This document shows, one piece after another, positions 23,701 through 34,395 of a DNA stretch of 64,000 nucleotides (positions are counted from its first letter, which is position 1; every line of letters starts with the position of its first letter). The stretch lies in NCBI RefSeq assembly GCF_949628265.1, contig NC_088789.1:31427883-31491882 (forward strand). The letters run 5' to 3'. Below the pieces are notes generated by a model. It was given only the letters and a program-made list of their open reading frames with translations. It ran no database searches and was not told the DNA's origin. The position numbers and the translations under genes are program-made. The DNA is from Cloeon dipterum. Taxonomy: Eukaryota > Arthropoda > Insecta > Ephemeroptera > Baetidae.

Positions 23701-26700
23701 CCACAGTGGCTGGCTGGTGTTGATTCTAAAATTTGAAGGTAATTTTTAAATAGTTGCATGTCTTCAAAGCATTAATAAATAAATTATCTCACATAGATGC
23801 ATTAAAGAAGTTGATTGAACTTCTGGAAAATATTGGTGAAAAATGCCTGCAAGAACTTCTGGGGCCTCTGCTAACTCGTGAGTCCAATAGAGAGGAGATG
23901 GTTCTTCTCAATTCTACTTTGCAGTATCTCTTGAAATTTCCTACTTGGCCAAGAACATTTGTCAAACCAGATTTTATACTAAAAAATACAAAAATCCCCC
24001 GTGGCGAAATGAGTAGATTTAAATATTTAATGGGATGTCCTTTTAAGAAGAAGATTGATTTTAAAAGGTTAATAGAAAGGGCAAAACGATTGTTTGAGGA
24101 AAACAAAAATTCGATGAAGTTTCAGAAAATGAGTCTTCAAAACAAAACAAAATCTTCAAGTGAAGTTGAACCTTCGATAATGCCACTCAAAAACTTAGGA
24201 ACTATCTCTGCAACGAGCGATTCCTCGAGCGATTCCTCGAGCGATTCATCGAGCGATTCCTCGAGCGATTCATCGAGTGATTCACCTGACGCAAGCTATT
24301 TATGGATATTTAATTCAGTTGCTGGAGCAGGCAAATCGACCATACTCGAAGAAATGGCGCATCAACTCGCAAAAATTGTTGAAGGGTTTCAATTACTGCT
24401 GATTCCCCTAAAAAAACACTATCGGTACTTACTTGACATGCCATTACATAACGTGAATGGAGTCGATTTCCTCGCAAAAACAACTTGCAATTCTCATGAC
24501 GTCATCAACGACTGGATAAAGAAGAGAGAAGTTATTGTTTTCCTCGACGGTTTTGACGAAGTGTGCCCAGATTTCAGAGAAAAAATCATCAGAATTTTGA
24601 TCGTATTGAATAATGAAAGAGTCCCACTCTTCATCGGAACCAGGCCTCATGAAGTGCACCACGTTCAAGATAGGATAGAAAACTCGACGATAGTTGAGAT
24701 CAAACCAATGGACGAAGCAAAGCAAATCGAGTTTCTGAAGAAAGTGGCAGGAAAGAATCAGCAAGAAATCGAACAATTGAGGAAAAACTTCAAAGACAAA
24801 GACATTCTGGGCAACCCACTATATCTCACCTTGTTGGCCGAGTACAAAGGTGATGGAAACTTGTATGACATTTTTGACAAAATGGTGCGGAACAAAGTGC
24901 AAATTTGTTTGAAGAGAGAAAACGGAGGCAACGATGTTGGAGAGGAGGCAATTGAAAATGCATTGAAATTCATTCAATTGGTGGCCTCTCGTTTCTTAAC
25001 AGGAGTGAAGATCGACCAAGGCAGTGTAACGAAAGAAGCATTGGAGAAAATCAACGCTTTTGGAGTTGTGACATACTGCAATGAAAGAGTCGATTTCACT
25101 CACCAAACATTTGCAGAATTTCTTACCGCTCAAAAATTTCTATACGACTTAAAAAATCCAGTAACTGAAGAAGTGCCCTTGTTCAACGATGAATTGGTGC
25201 AGTGCAGAAAGTTCGTTGACCTTTTCTTTTCTATTGTAAAGGAGAAGGACGCGTCTTACACAGAGGCCTTTAAGATTTGGGCCGCTAAATCAACCAACCA
25301 TTTAAATATGGTCAGACAAATATGTGGAGAGAACTTGAGAGAAATTTTCAAGTTTCTCAACCCAGCTGATTTCTTATTAAAAGATAACAACGGTAAATAC
25401 GCTTTGCGCTTCGCATTGCGGAATCTTGAGATGGTCAAGTTGGTGCACCAAAAAATTAGCGAGTTGGCGACCGAAACAACCAACACTGGAGAAAGCTGTC
25501 TCCACCTGGCGATTGATGACTACAAATGCAGCGAAGAAGTGGCTCTTTGGATCTTGCAAAACACTGAGGTGGGTAAAAATGCTGAAACTAAATTGAATTA
25601 CACAACGCTTCTGCGGGCTTGTGAAAGAAAAAAATGGAAAGTAGCAGCTCAGCTTGTAACGAAGCACAATATTGAAGTAAATGATCAAAATGAATCATGT
25701 GGAAAATCCATTTTTCAGTACGCCGTCCAGTCGAATAATACCGATTTAGTGCAAGGACTTCTTGATAGGGGCTCCAATGTGAATTCAAAAGATAATTATG
25801 GAGCAACACCTCTTCACCTAGCAGCTAGGTCAAATGGAAACTCGGAAATTTTAAAGATTTTGCTCGAAAAAGGCGCCAACGTAAGCGCGAAAGACAATAA
25901 AAAAAGAACTGCATTGCATTACGCCTTTGAAAATTACGTAGTTACAGAAGTGGTTCGAAAATTGCTAGAATGCGGTGCTGACGTTAATTCACAAGACGAA
26001 CAAGGAAACGCAGTTTTTCATCTCGCTGCTAAGTCATACGTAAATAACGAAATTGTGAATATTTTACTTGAAAATGGTGCCGAAGTAAACTTACAAAACA
26101 ATGAAAAACAAACTGCATTACATTACGCCTTCAAAAATTTAGAAGATATGGATGATGCAGAAGTGATCCAAAAGCTGCTCGAATTCGGTGCCGACGTTAA
26201 TTCACAAGACAAAGAAGGATGCACAGCTGTTCTCCTAGCAGCTAGATCATATTTAAACCCAGAAATAGTGAAAAAAATGCTTACGAAAGGTGCCAAAGTA
26301 GACTTACAGAACAATGAAAAACGAACTGCATTGCATTACGCCGCTGAACATCACAAACATACAGAAGTAATGCAAAAGCTTCTTGAATACTGCATCGACG
26401 TTAATTTACAAGATGAAGAAGGATTCACAGCTCTTCACCTAGCAGCAAGGTCAAATAGAAACCCTGAAATTGTGAAAATTCTGCTTGAAAAAGGTGCCAA
26501 AGTACACTTAACAGACAATAAAAAACGAAGTGCGTTGCATCACGCCTTTAAAAATGTCAAAGTTACAGAAGTGGTTCATAAACTGCTTGAATACGGTGCT
26601 GACGTTAACTCACAAGATGAAGAAGGATACTCAGCTCTTCACCTAGCAGCTAGATCAAAAGTAAACCCAGAAAATGTCAAACTTTTGCTTGAAAAAGGTG

Positions 26701-29700
26701 CCAAAGTACACTTAGAAAGCATTAGAAAACGAACTGCATTGCATTACGCAGCTGAAAATCACGAAGTTATAGACGTTCTGCAAAAGCTACTAGAATACGG
26801 CGTCGACGTTAATTTACAAGATGAAGAAGGATTCACAGCTCTTCACCTAGCAGCCAAGTCAAATGGAAACCCTGAAATTGTAAACATTCTGCTCGAAAAT
26901 GGTGCCGAAGTAAACTTAACAGACAATAAAAAAAGAAGTGCGTTGCATCACGCCTTTAAAAATTACAAAGTTATGGAAGTGGTTCAAAAACTGCTAGAGT
27001 ACGGTGCCGACGTCAATTCACAAGACGAAGAAGGATTCACAGCTCTTCACTTAGCAGCTAGGTCGAAAGAAAACCCTGAATTTGTGAAAATTCTGCTTGA
27101 AAAAAGTGCCAAAATAAACGAATTAGACAATGATAAACGGACCGCACTGCATTATGCCGCTAGATTTAACCAAACTCCAGAAATTATCCAAACGTTGCTG
27201 GAAAACGGCGCTGACATTCATTCACAATGTGAAGAAGGATTAACGGCCCTTCACCAAGCCGCTGGGTTTAACAAAAACCCGGAAATAGTGAAAATTTTGC
27301 TGGATAAAGGTGCAAAAATAAACGCAGTAGACAATCAAAAATGGACTCCACTGCATGTGGCCGCTAGATACAACGCAGCTTCAGATATTGTCCAAATGCT
27401 GCTCGAAAACGGCGCCGATGTTCATTTACAAAGTCAAGGAGAATTAACAGCCCTTCACCTAGCTGCTGGATTTAATGAAAACCCAGAAATAGTGCAATCT
27501 TTGCTCCATAAAGGCGCCAAAGTAGATGCGCAAGACGAGGATAATTGGACCGCACTGCACCAGGCCGCTAAAAGTAACCCAGTTGCCGAAGTGGTCCAAA
27601 CGTTGCTGGAAAACGGCGCTGACATTCATTCACGATGTCAACAAGGATCATCGGCCCTTCACCAAGCCGCTGGGTGGAACAAAAACCCGGAAATAGTGAA
27701 AATTTTGCTTCAAAATGATGCAAAAATAAACGAATTAGACAATGATAAATGGACCGCACTGCATTATGCCGCTACATATAACGCAGCTTCAGATATTGTC
27801 CAAATGCTGCTCGAAAACGGTGCCGACGTTCATTTACAAAGTCAAGGAGAATTAACAGCCCTTCACCTAGCTGCTGGATTTAATGAAAACCCAGAAATAG
27901 TGCAATCTTTGCTCCATAAAGGCGCCAAAGTAGATGCGCAAGATGAGGATAATTGGACCGCACTGCATCACGCCGCTAAAAGTAACCCAGTTGCCGAAGT
28001 GGTCCAAACGTTGCTGGAAAACGGCGCTGACATTCATTCACGAAGTCAACAAGTATCATCGGCCCTTCACCATGCCGCTGGGTGGAACAAAAATCCAGAA
28101 ATAGTGAAAATTTTGCTGGATAAAGGTGCAAAAGTAAATGAACTATACCATGAAAAATGGACCGCACTGCATTTTGCAGCTCAATTTAACCAAGCTCCAG
28201 AAATTATCCAAATGCTGCTGGAAAATTGCGCCGACGTTCATATAAAAGGTCAAGGAGGATCGACGGCCCTTCACCTAGCTGCTGGATCTAGTGAAAACCC
28301 AGAAATAGTGCAATCTTTGCTCCATAAAGGCGCCAAAGTAGATGCGCAAGACGAGAATAATTGGACCGCACTGCATCACGCTGCTAAAAGTAACCCAGTT
28401 GCCGAAGTGGTCCAAACGTTGCTGGAAAACTGCGCTGACATTCATTCACGAAGTAAACAAGGATCTTCGCCCCTTCACCAAGCCGCTGGTTGGAACAAAA
28501 ACCCGGAAATAGTGAAAATTTTGCTTCAAAATGATGCAAAAATAAACGAATTAGACAATGATAAATGGACCGCACTGCATTATGCCGCTAGATATAACGC
28601 AGCTTCAGATATTGTCCAAATGCTGCTCGAAAACGGTGCCGACGTTCATTTACAAAGTCAAGGAGAATTAACAGCCCTTCACCTAGCTGCTGGATTTAAT
28701 GAAAACCCAGAAATAGTGCAATCTTTGATACATAAAGGCGCCAGAGTAGATGCGCAAGACGAGAATAATTGGACCGCACTGCATCACGCTGCTAAAAGTA
28801 ACCCAGTTGCCGAAGTTGTCCAAACGTTGCTAAAAAACGGCGCTAACATTCATTCACAATGTGAAGAAGGATCAACGGCCCTTCATCAAGCCGCTGGATG
28901 GAACAAAAACCCGGAAATAGTGAAAATTTTGCTTAAAAATGGTGCAAAAGTAAATGAACTAGACAATGATGAATGGACCGCACTCCATTTTGCCGCTAGA
29001 TTTAACCAAGCTCCAGAAATTATCCAAATGTTGCTGAAAAACTGCGCTGACATTCATTCACGAAGTCAAGAAGGATCAACGGCCCTTCACCAAGCCGCTG
29101 GGTGGAACAAAAACCCGGAAATATTAAAATCATTACTTCATAAAGGTGCCAAAGTAGATGCACAAGACAAGAATAAATGGACCGCACTGCATAAAGCCGC
29201 ACATAATAACCCTGTTGCAGAAATTATCCAAACGTTGCTGGAAAACGGCGCTGACATTAATTTACAAGATGAAGAAGGACACACAGCTCTTCACCTAGCA
29301 GCTGAATCTAATGAAAACCCAGAAATTGTAAAGATTTTACTTGAAAAAAGTGCCAAAATAAACGAATTAGACAATGAAAAATGGACCCCACTGCATTTAG
29401 CCGCTAGATTCAACCCAGCTCCAGATATTGCCCGAATGCTGCTCGATAACGGCGCCGACGTTCATTTACAAAATCAAGAAGGATTAACAGCCCTTCACCT
29501 AGCTGCTGGATTTAATGAAAACCCAGAAATAGTGGAAGCTTTACTTCAAAACAGTGCCGAAATAAATGTAGAAAATGCTCTTGGAGAGACTGCTTTATTT
29601 CTCGCGGCAAAGCATAATCGAGTGAAAGAAGTGGTTCAAAAACTGCTCGACCATGGTGCCAAAGTAAATGAAATGATTAGGAATGACAAAGAATGTGTCG

Positions 29701-29771
29701 GTGTATTACGTAAAATGAAGGTCAACTCTGAAGTTCTTAAAATACTAAATGAAAATGACTCTGATGTATAG
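20713..29771 (+). CDS. Caspase / pseudocaspase / NACHT / ankyrin-repeat protein, copy 1 (2739 aa)
   Basis: Twelve exons: 20713-21138, 21262-21498, 21598-21790, 21886-21976, 22028-22233, 22285-22466, 22548-22683, 22748-22970, 23073-23329, 23383-23600, 23663-23738, 23797-29771. All introns are GT-AG and all phases join. An in-frame stop at 20695 supports the start. Residues 1-315: no recognised domain, ending in a Ser/Gln-rich part; exons 2 and 3 begin as duplicates. Residues 316-565: caspase fold with RNG near its start, H398 in SHG, C447 in SCRG and p10 motif GSWF (500-503). Residues 566-749: second caspase-like region lacking the catalytic pair. Residues about 918-1200: NACHT, Walker A GAGKST (K928), Walker B LDGFDE (D999), then HQTFAEFL. 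Residues about 1280-2715: about 42 ankyrin repeats. No signal peptide or membrane segment seen, so likely cytosolic. Inferred role: ligand-triggered NLR-like protease. Confidence 0.85.
22028..22970 (+). other. Caspase domain (p20 + p10) coding region, gene 1
   Basis: Exons 5-8. The conserved order is VCVLVIHYDF, RNGDASDI (family: RxGxxxD), FFLSHG (catalytic His398), FGSCRGS (catalytic Cys447), FYSTVE (family: YST), GSGSWF (family p10: GSWF), TPELKMF. In the alignment I made by eye, the family motif SWR just before GSW reads LAN here, so the p10 arginine of the S1 pocket would be Asn, while the p20 arginine in RNG is kept. The linker between Cys and p10 is short. Confidence 0.85.
23073..23738 (+). 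other. Second, degenerate caspase-like domain coding region, gene 1
   Basis: Exons 9-11. The pattern LIGKPKILFVV (residues 704-714) matches the strand that leads to the active-site Cys in caspases (L-x-GKPK-hhhh-QACRG), but NVEAP follows instead of a Cys-containing pentapeptide. CIFGP (664-668) stands where SHG is expected. A GWLVLILKF strand follows, like the first strand of p10. This fits a pseudocaspase regulatory domain; recognition is by motif only. Confidence 0.6.
24214..24287 (+). repeat. 12-bp microsatellite coding for Ser-Ser-Asp-Ser repeats
   Basis: About six copies of gattcctcgagc and variants (gattcatcgagc). It encodes an acidic serine-rich linker directly before the NACHT Walker A strand. 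Gene 2 has only a single SDSSD at this place (about 51079-51096). Confidence 0.85.
24290..25150 (+). other. NACHT NTPase domain coding region, gene 1
   Basis: Walker A GAGKST at 24324-24341 and Walker B FLDGFDE at 24540-24560 with the small residue and second acidic residue typical of NACHT (LDGhDE), then a sensor-like GTRP at about 24640 and the winged-helix motif FTHQTFAEFLTAQ at about 25096-25134. NACHT domains switch oligomeric state with ATP or GTP. Confidence 0.88.
25388..29690 (+). repeat. Ankyrin repeat array, gene 1 (about 42 repeats, 204/408-bp units)
   Basis: About 42 repeats of 33-35 aa with the TALHxAA...EIVxxLLExGA core. From about repeat 5 they alternate between two types, so the natural unit is a 68-aa dimer (204 bp). 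Between about 27220 and 29000 four-repeat units of 408 bp recur almost unchanged: the segment caaagtcaaggagaattaac occurs near 27427, 27835 and 28651, with a diverged copy near 28245. Confidence 0.9.
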
Positions 29772-31300
29772 TAGAATGATCGAAATGACTGTTACGTATT
29801 TTGTTTGTTCACAAGAGTGCGCAGGATATCCATAACAGAATAATAGTAAATGGCGTAAATAGATCTGTAGTTTGCCACACAATTACAAAGAAGAAACAAT
29901 TCTTTAATCTGCAATTTGAAATGAGAAGCACACAAGCCAAGATATTTGCAAACCTACTATTGTACTATAATATCAAAATTAAACAAACGTTTCAAATTTA
30001 AAAATTGTAAATCTAGTTATGTAGTATTGAAGCATTGATTTACTAATATTGACTGTATAGCATTATTAACAATGAATCTTAAAGACCTATTGCCGTATAG
30101 AGAAATAAAAATTACTTTATAATTATTAATAAGTTTTGCTAGTATATTTTGATTTGTATCAAATTTGATACAAATATGTAAATATTTTTAAATAATAGCA
30201 TACAAATGTACATGTGTTTAAATAAAATATTTTCTTAAAGAATAATTGATTTTTAACTAATTTTCATTTCCCTTAAGAATGTATTACATTGTGACACATT
30301 TGGCTGAGAATATTCAAAATTAACCCTTTCGCACGAAAAGAGATGTCTTTTCAGCTTGAATAATTTAGATTTAGATTGAAAAAATACTTCCCTTCTTTAA
30401 ATTGGTTTATAGTTAATTTTATAGCTATATATTTGTTTTGCTCGAAAAGGAATTTCATTCATTATCTAATCACAATCAACATTGATTGAAGTGAGTAAAC
30501 ACAGATAAAAATATCTATATTTTAATAAGTAGATCGCATAGTTCATGCAAGTTTTGATTCAGATTCTAAGTGTTTATCTCATAAAAATAAATATTTTTAT
30601 AAATTCGCTACATTATACTTTTAGCTGTCATTTAAAGATTTTCTCACAGGGTCGGCCACGAGTACACTGGAGGATTTGTTTTAAGGTTAGTACAAAAAGA
30701 TAATTTTGAAATTTTATGGCGTAAATGACTGCCAACACTTCTTTTTTTTATCTCATCTACGATTAAATAGTGATAAATACAAGTTTCGAGTATTCATTGT
30801 AATAATATTATTTAATTTAAAAATGTTTTATTTGCTCGTCAAAATGGTGTAACTATATGTCAATAAATACCCTTATGTTCCAGGTAAAAATGTGTCGATC
30901 TGCATGGAGGGGGGAGGCATCTCTAGGTTCATTTCAACCAGACATATGACTTCGTAAAGGCTTCAGACGTGTACATTTTCAAATCTTAGATCTTGCACTG
31001 ATGCATTTAATTGGCATTTTATTGAAATTGTGGAATACATAATGTTTTTAATTAATAATAATTGGTGTGTAGTTTAATACGTGTAAACATACTGAATTAG
31101 GCAGTCACTATCAATGAGTGTTCATTTTACTGTCACATTTCTGCATTGGAACATTTTGCAAAGCATCCTATTTTCCTGCATATGCGTCAGTTTGATGTTG
31201 TACTATTTCTATGAGAACCAAACTTTAGCATTGTGTCAGCCTATCACTTAGGGGTTTGTTTACTTAACTGGGGAAATCGGCAGAGTCTCTAGGGAGGAAT
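29772..31300. other. 3' region of gene 1 and spacer
   Basis: An AATAAA at 30104-30109 lies 333 bp after the stop and is conserved in cassette 2 (56687-56692), so it is the likely poly(A) signal. A conserved stretch gtcggccacgagtacactgg (30651-30670) ending in a splice-donor-like aaggttagt is kept at about 57243. No coding region is supported. Confidence 0.5.
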
Positions 31301-32490
31301 AAGTATTCGCTTGGGAAGATACAACTAATCGCGGCACTAAACAACCATCAAGAAATACAATCAAGGAATTAAGCACACAAATTAATGGTTATCAAAATAG
31401 GAACTCAATTATATTAGTTACCACTACTAACGGCAGAAGTTAGAGAGATTAAATAGAGAGGTATCGGCGCGGCGGCGGCGGAGGCGGCGCAGGTCTGCTC
31501 GGCACGTCGGACAGCCCTCCCGGCTCTGCGTGGACCGTAAGTTATACAGGGAACAGCCAGGCATAACATTTTTCGTGGTTTACAGAGAAAAATGTTACCT
31601 CAATTTACTTTCAAAATTAAATTCGATCTCATTTTAATTAATATTTTATATTAACATAATTTTAAAGCAAATAATTCAGTGTGACCTGCCTGCTTGTTGT
31701 TAGGTTGGAAATCCACGTTTCTCGCGGAAAAAAGACTAATTCACTACCTGCTACACTTATATGTGCTGAAATCAATTCTTGATGGTTAACTTTCCAAAAT
31801 GATAGAGAATCTCGTTATATTTATTGCAGGCATTCTCAAAATTTTATTTCCAAATACTTAAGAATTGATGGCAAGAAAAAGTTAATTTCTAAAAGCGCCT
31901 GCAACGAGAGAGGGAGTGTTGCAGCAGAGCACAGAGCAGCCAAGATTGTGAATCAAAACTCAAAAGGGCGTAATGTACCAACTGCCCGGTTTAATTTTTG
32001 ACTAAAGAAGAAGTAATTAATTATACCATTTTATTTGCGTTCTCGTCAAAAAAGAGCATTGCGTTGTTTTTGAAGCCGCGCGCGCGTGAGGAAATAAAAA
32101 TTAGATAAATCTTATAAGCAGAAATCACGAGTACGCCAATCAGAAGGCAGCAATCAAGGAGCGCTGAACGCTGATTGGTTGCTTCTAGAAGCATAAGAGG
32201 GTTAAGATGAGGAGTTAATATCAAAACTCAAATATTAAAAAATGTAAGTAACGCAAATTCTTTATAGCTTTCTAAGATAAATAACGAATTTAAAATAATT
32301 TAATTTTAAAATGAAAAAATTAACAAATAAACCTGATAAAAAAGACAAACCAGTTTCGAATTTTCTACTCCTTGTCGCACTCACCACTGAGAAAAGGGGC
32401 GGAGTTGTTGATCAGCAGCTCTGTTATTATCTTGCAAGCACACAAACACGCGACGCGAGACTTATAAACAAAGTAAACAAACGACTTCAG
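31301..32490. other. Upstream region of zinc-finger gene 2
   Basis: Same as 3087-4876 and 57891-59640 but with about 600 bp missing after 31397: attaatggttatcaaa is soon followed by the agagagattaaatagagag segment. The GTAAGT-type donor after the CGG-rich run is at about 31537. No gene is called. Confidence 0.5.
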
Positions 32491-32494
32491 AGAG

Positions 32495-32503
32495 TATAAA
32501 AAG
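32495..32503 (+). promoter_or_regulatory. TATA box of zinc-finger gene 2
   Basis: TATAAAAAG, 130 bp upstream of the ATG at 32633. About 50 bp (aatatttgtttgtttacgac...) between box and ATG are absent from copy 1 but shared with copy 3. Confidence 0.65.
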
Positions 32504-32632
32504 CAAGATTCGCGTGAAAAATATTTGTTTGTTTACGACTGCCAACTCAATCAGGAAGTGGGCATTGATTGAGTATTAAAAACAGCCCTTTTTCTCTTGC
32601 ACAAGCCGTCACTTCAGGAGTCAAGACGAGAG

Positions 32633-34331
32633 ATGCTGCGAGGCAAAGAAGGAAAAACACCCATTCAAAAGCCGCTGTGCAGACTATGCGAGTGTCCGAC
32701 GTCGGACGGCCACCTCCTCGCGTCGCAGGTGGACAGGTTCAAGCTGAGGAAATGGGCCATGGAGGTCATGAACCTGACGGAAGAAGACGAAAACTTGCCG
32801 GACGTGGTCGGAGAAGACGCTTTGATCTGCTATTTTTGCATCTGGCAGGCAGAGTATGTTATTTACGAATGAAAAAATTGCAGTTTATTATTTTTGACCC
32901 GTGTTTTAGGTTTGGGGATGAGTCTGGAGACGAGGCTGTGGCTTGGTGGCCGAAAAATCTCGATTTGGTAGAAAACGCCAGGGTGCTGCGGGAGAATTAT
33001 TCAGGTGCTTAGGATTTGTTATTAAAAATATTCATCAGAGTAATTTATATTGTTTAAATTTTACAGTTGGAGAAGTAGAACAGTGTTGGGTGCAGTTAGA
33101 AGAGGTTGATCTGGCTAATTACGAAAAGGAACAGCCTAAAAAGAGTAAAACCGTCCGGGGAGTGTGCTTTTACTGCGGCAAGATGTACAACAGTCTGATG
33201 AATCACATCAAATATTCGCACAAAGAAGCCATCAAATGCGGAATTCTGGGCTGCGCGACATTCTTTCACACCGAGGAGGAAAAGGAGCAGCACATGCAGC
33301 AAGTTTCACACGAGAAACGAAGCAAACCATGCAAAAGCAAGGAAATTCGTTGCAAATATTGTGAAAGTGACAAATTATATTCCACGTTGAAATCGTTGAG
33401 GCTGCACATGAAACGCCTCCATCCGGAATTTTCCATGCGGTGCTCGCGTGTTGGCTGCCAAGAGTTTTTCAAATCCAAGTCTGAGATGGTTGCCCATATC
33501 AACTCTTGGCACAAACGAGGAAGAAAACAACGTGTTCTCCAGTGCAAGCAGTGCGAGTATTTCACCAGGCACGACGAGCACATTTTGAGACGACACGTCG
33601 AGTCGAAGCACATGCCAAAGACCTTCAAATGCGACAGATGCGACGCCAAATTCGGCTCGAAAGCGGCAGTGGATAAGCACTTCATACAATTTCACACGTT
33701 TGTTAACTGCAAAACTTGTGGCCAGGACGTGGCTCTCGGACACAAACCATACCACGGAAAGCCATCGGTTTGCTACAGATGCAAACTCAGATTCAAGTGC
33801 TCGGGTTTGTACCAATCGCATCGGGAGAAATGCAAACAAACCCTCCTTACTTGCAAAGTGTGTGGAAAATCGTTCCCCGTGGATTCGAGGTTGAAAAATC
33901 ACGTGAAAAACGTTCACACCAAAACTATGATTTTTCGCTGCGAGCATTGCGACCATTCTACCCATGACAAGATCCACATGCAGGGGCACATGCAACGCAA
34001 ACACCTTCCGAAGACGATCAAGTGTGAATTGTGCGACAAATCGTTTGCCACGGAATCTCTTGTCAATATTCACAAGTCGGCGGCGCACTCGTTCATTCAC
34101 TGCGCTGAGTGCGCGCAGCAAATTCTGCGCGTTCACAAGTCTACACACACGAGCGTCAAGACTTGCCGCCGCTGCAAGTGCGAGTTCAAGTGCCAGGGAC
34201 TTCTTGAAATTCATAGCAACAAGAGCTGCCAAAAAAATAATTACTGTTGCGACATGTGCCAGAAATATTTCAAAAATAAGGCTGATTTGTATACTCACAT
34301 GGTTAACAATCACATTCGTGTGTATAAATAA
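32633..34331 (+). CDS. ZAD-C2H2 zinc-finger protein, copy 2 (526 aa)
   Basis: Exons 32633-32853, 32910-33004 and 33067-34331, GT-AG introns in the same places and phases as copy 1. The ZAD cysteines C16, C19, C66 and C69 and about 14 fingers are all kept. Relative to copy 1 it lacks 51 bp between the ZAD and the first finger; the deletion is bounded in copy 1 by the direct repeat TTGATCTGGC, and the frame is preserved. It adds EQ in the following KEQPKK. I chose the ATG at 32633 because it aligns with the start in copy 1; an upstream in-frame extension has no ATG. Expected to be a nuclear DNA-binding protein like copy 1. This is the only copy that shares promoter-proximal DNA with copy 3 while its finger exon is closest to copy 1, so exchange between copies is likely. 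Confidence 0.88.
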
Positions 34332-34389
34332 ACTGTCCCTTTTACAGTTATTTTGCTTAAATTAAAGATTTGGGTGGTGTTTTGTGTTA

Positions 34390-34395
34390 AATAAA
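34390..34395 (+). terminator. Poly(A) signal of zinc-finger gene 2
   Basis: AATAAA, 59 bp after the stop, in the same position as in copies 1 and 3. Confidence 0.6.

Larger units (their letters stand above)
3087..31300 (+). repeat. Tandem segmental duplication, cassette 1
   Basis: First copy of a large direct repeat. The junction sequence attcgcttg...actaatcgcggcact occurs near 3091, 31304 and 57894, giving periods of about 28.2 and 26.6 kb. The unit holds a ZAD zinc-finger gene, a repeat-rich spacer, and a caspase-NACHT-ankyrin gene with its 1.5-kb downstream region. DNA left of 3087 is unrelated to what precedes cassettes 2 and 3. Confidence 0.9.

Noticed and set aside
27220..29010. Regularly spaced repeats that could be read as a CRISPR-like or satellite array
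   Set aside because: The repeats are in-frame ankyrin codons inside a continuous exon, with no unique spacers of constant length.
29801..30001. Small open frame after gene 1 (counterpart 56402-56599)
   Set aside because: It lies in the probable 3' untranslated region; the ends differ in frame between the two copies.
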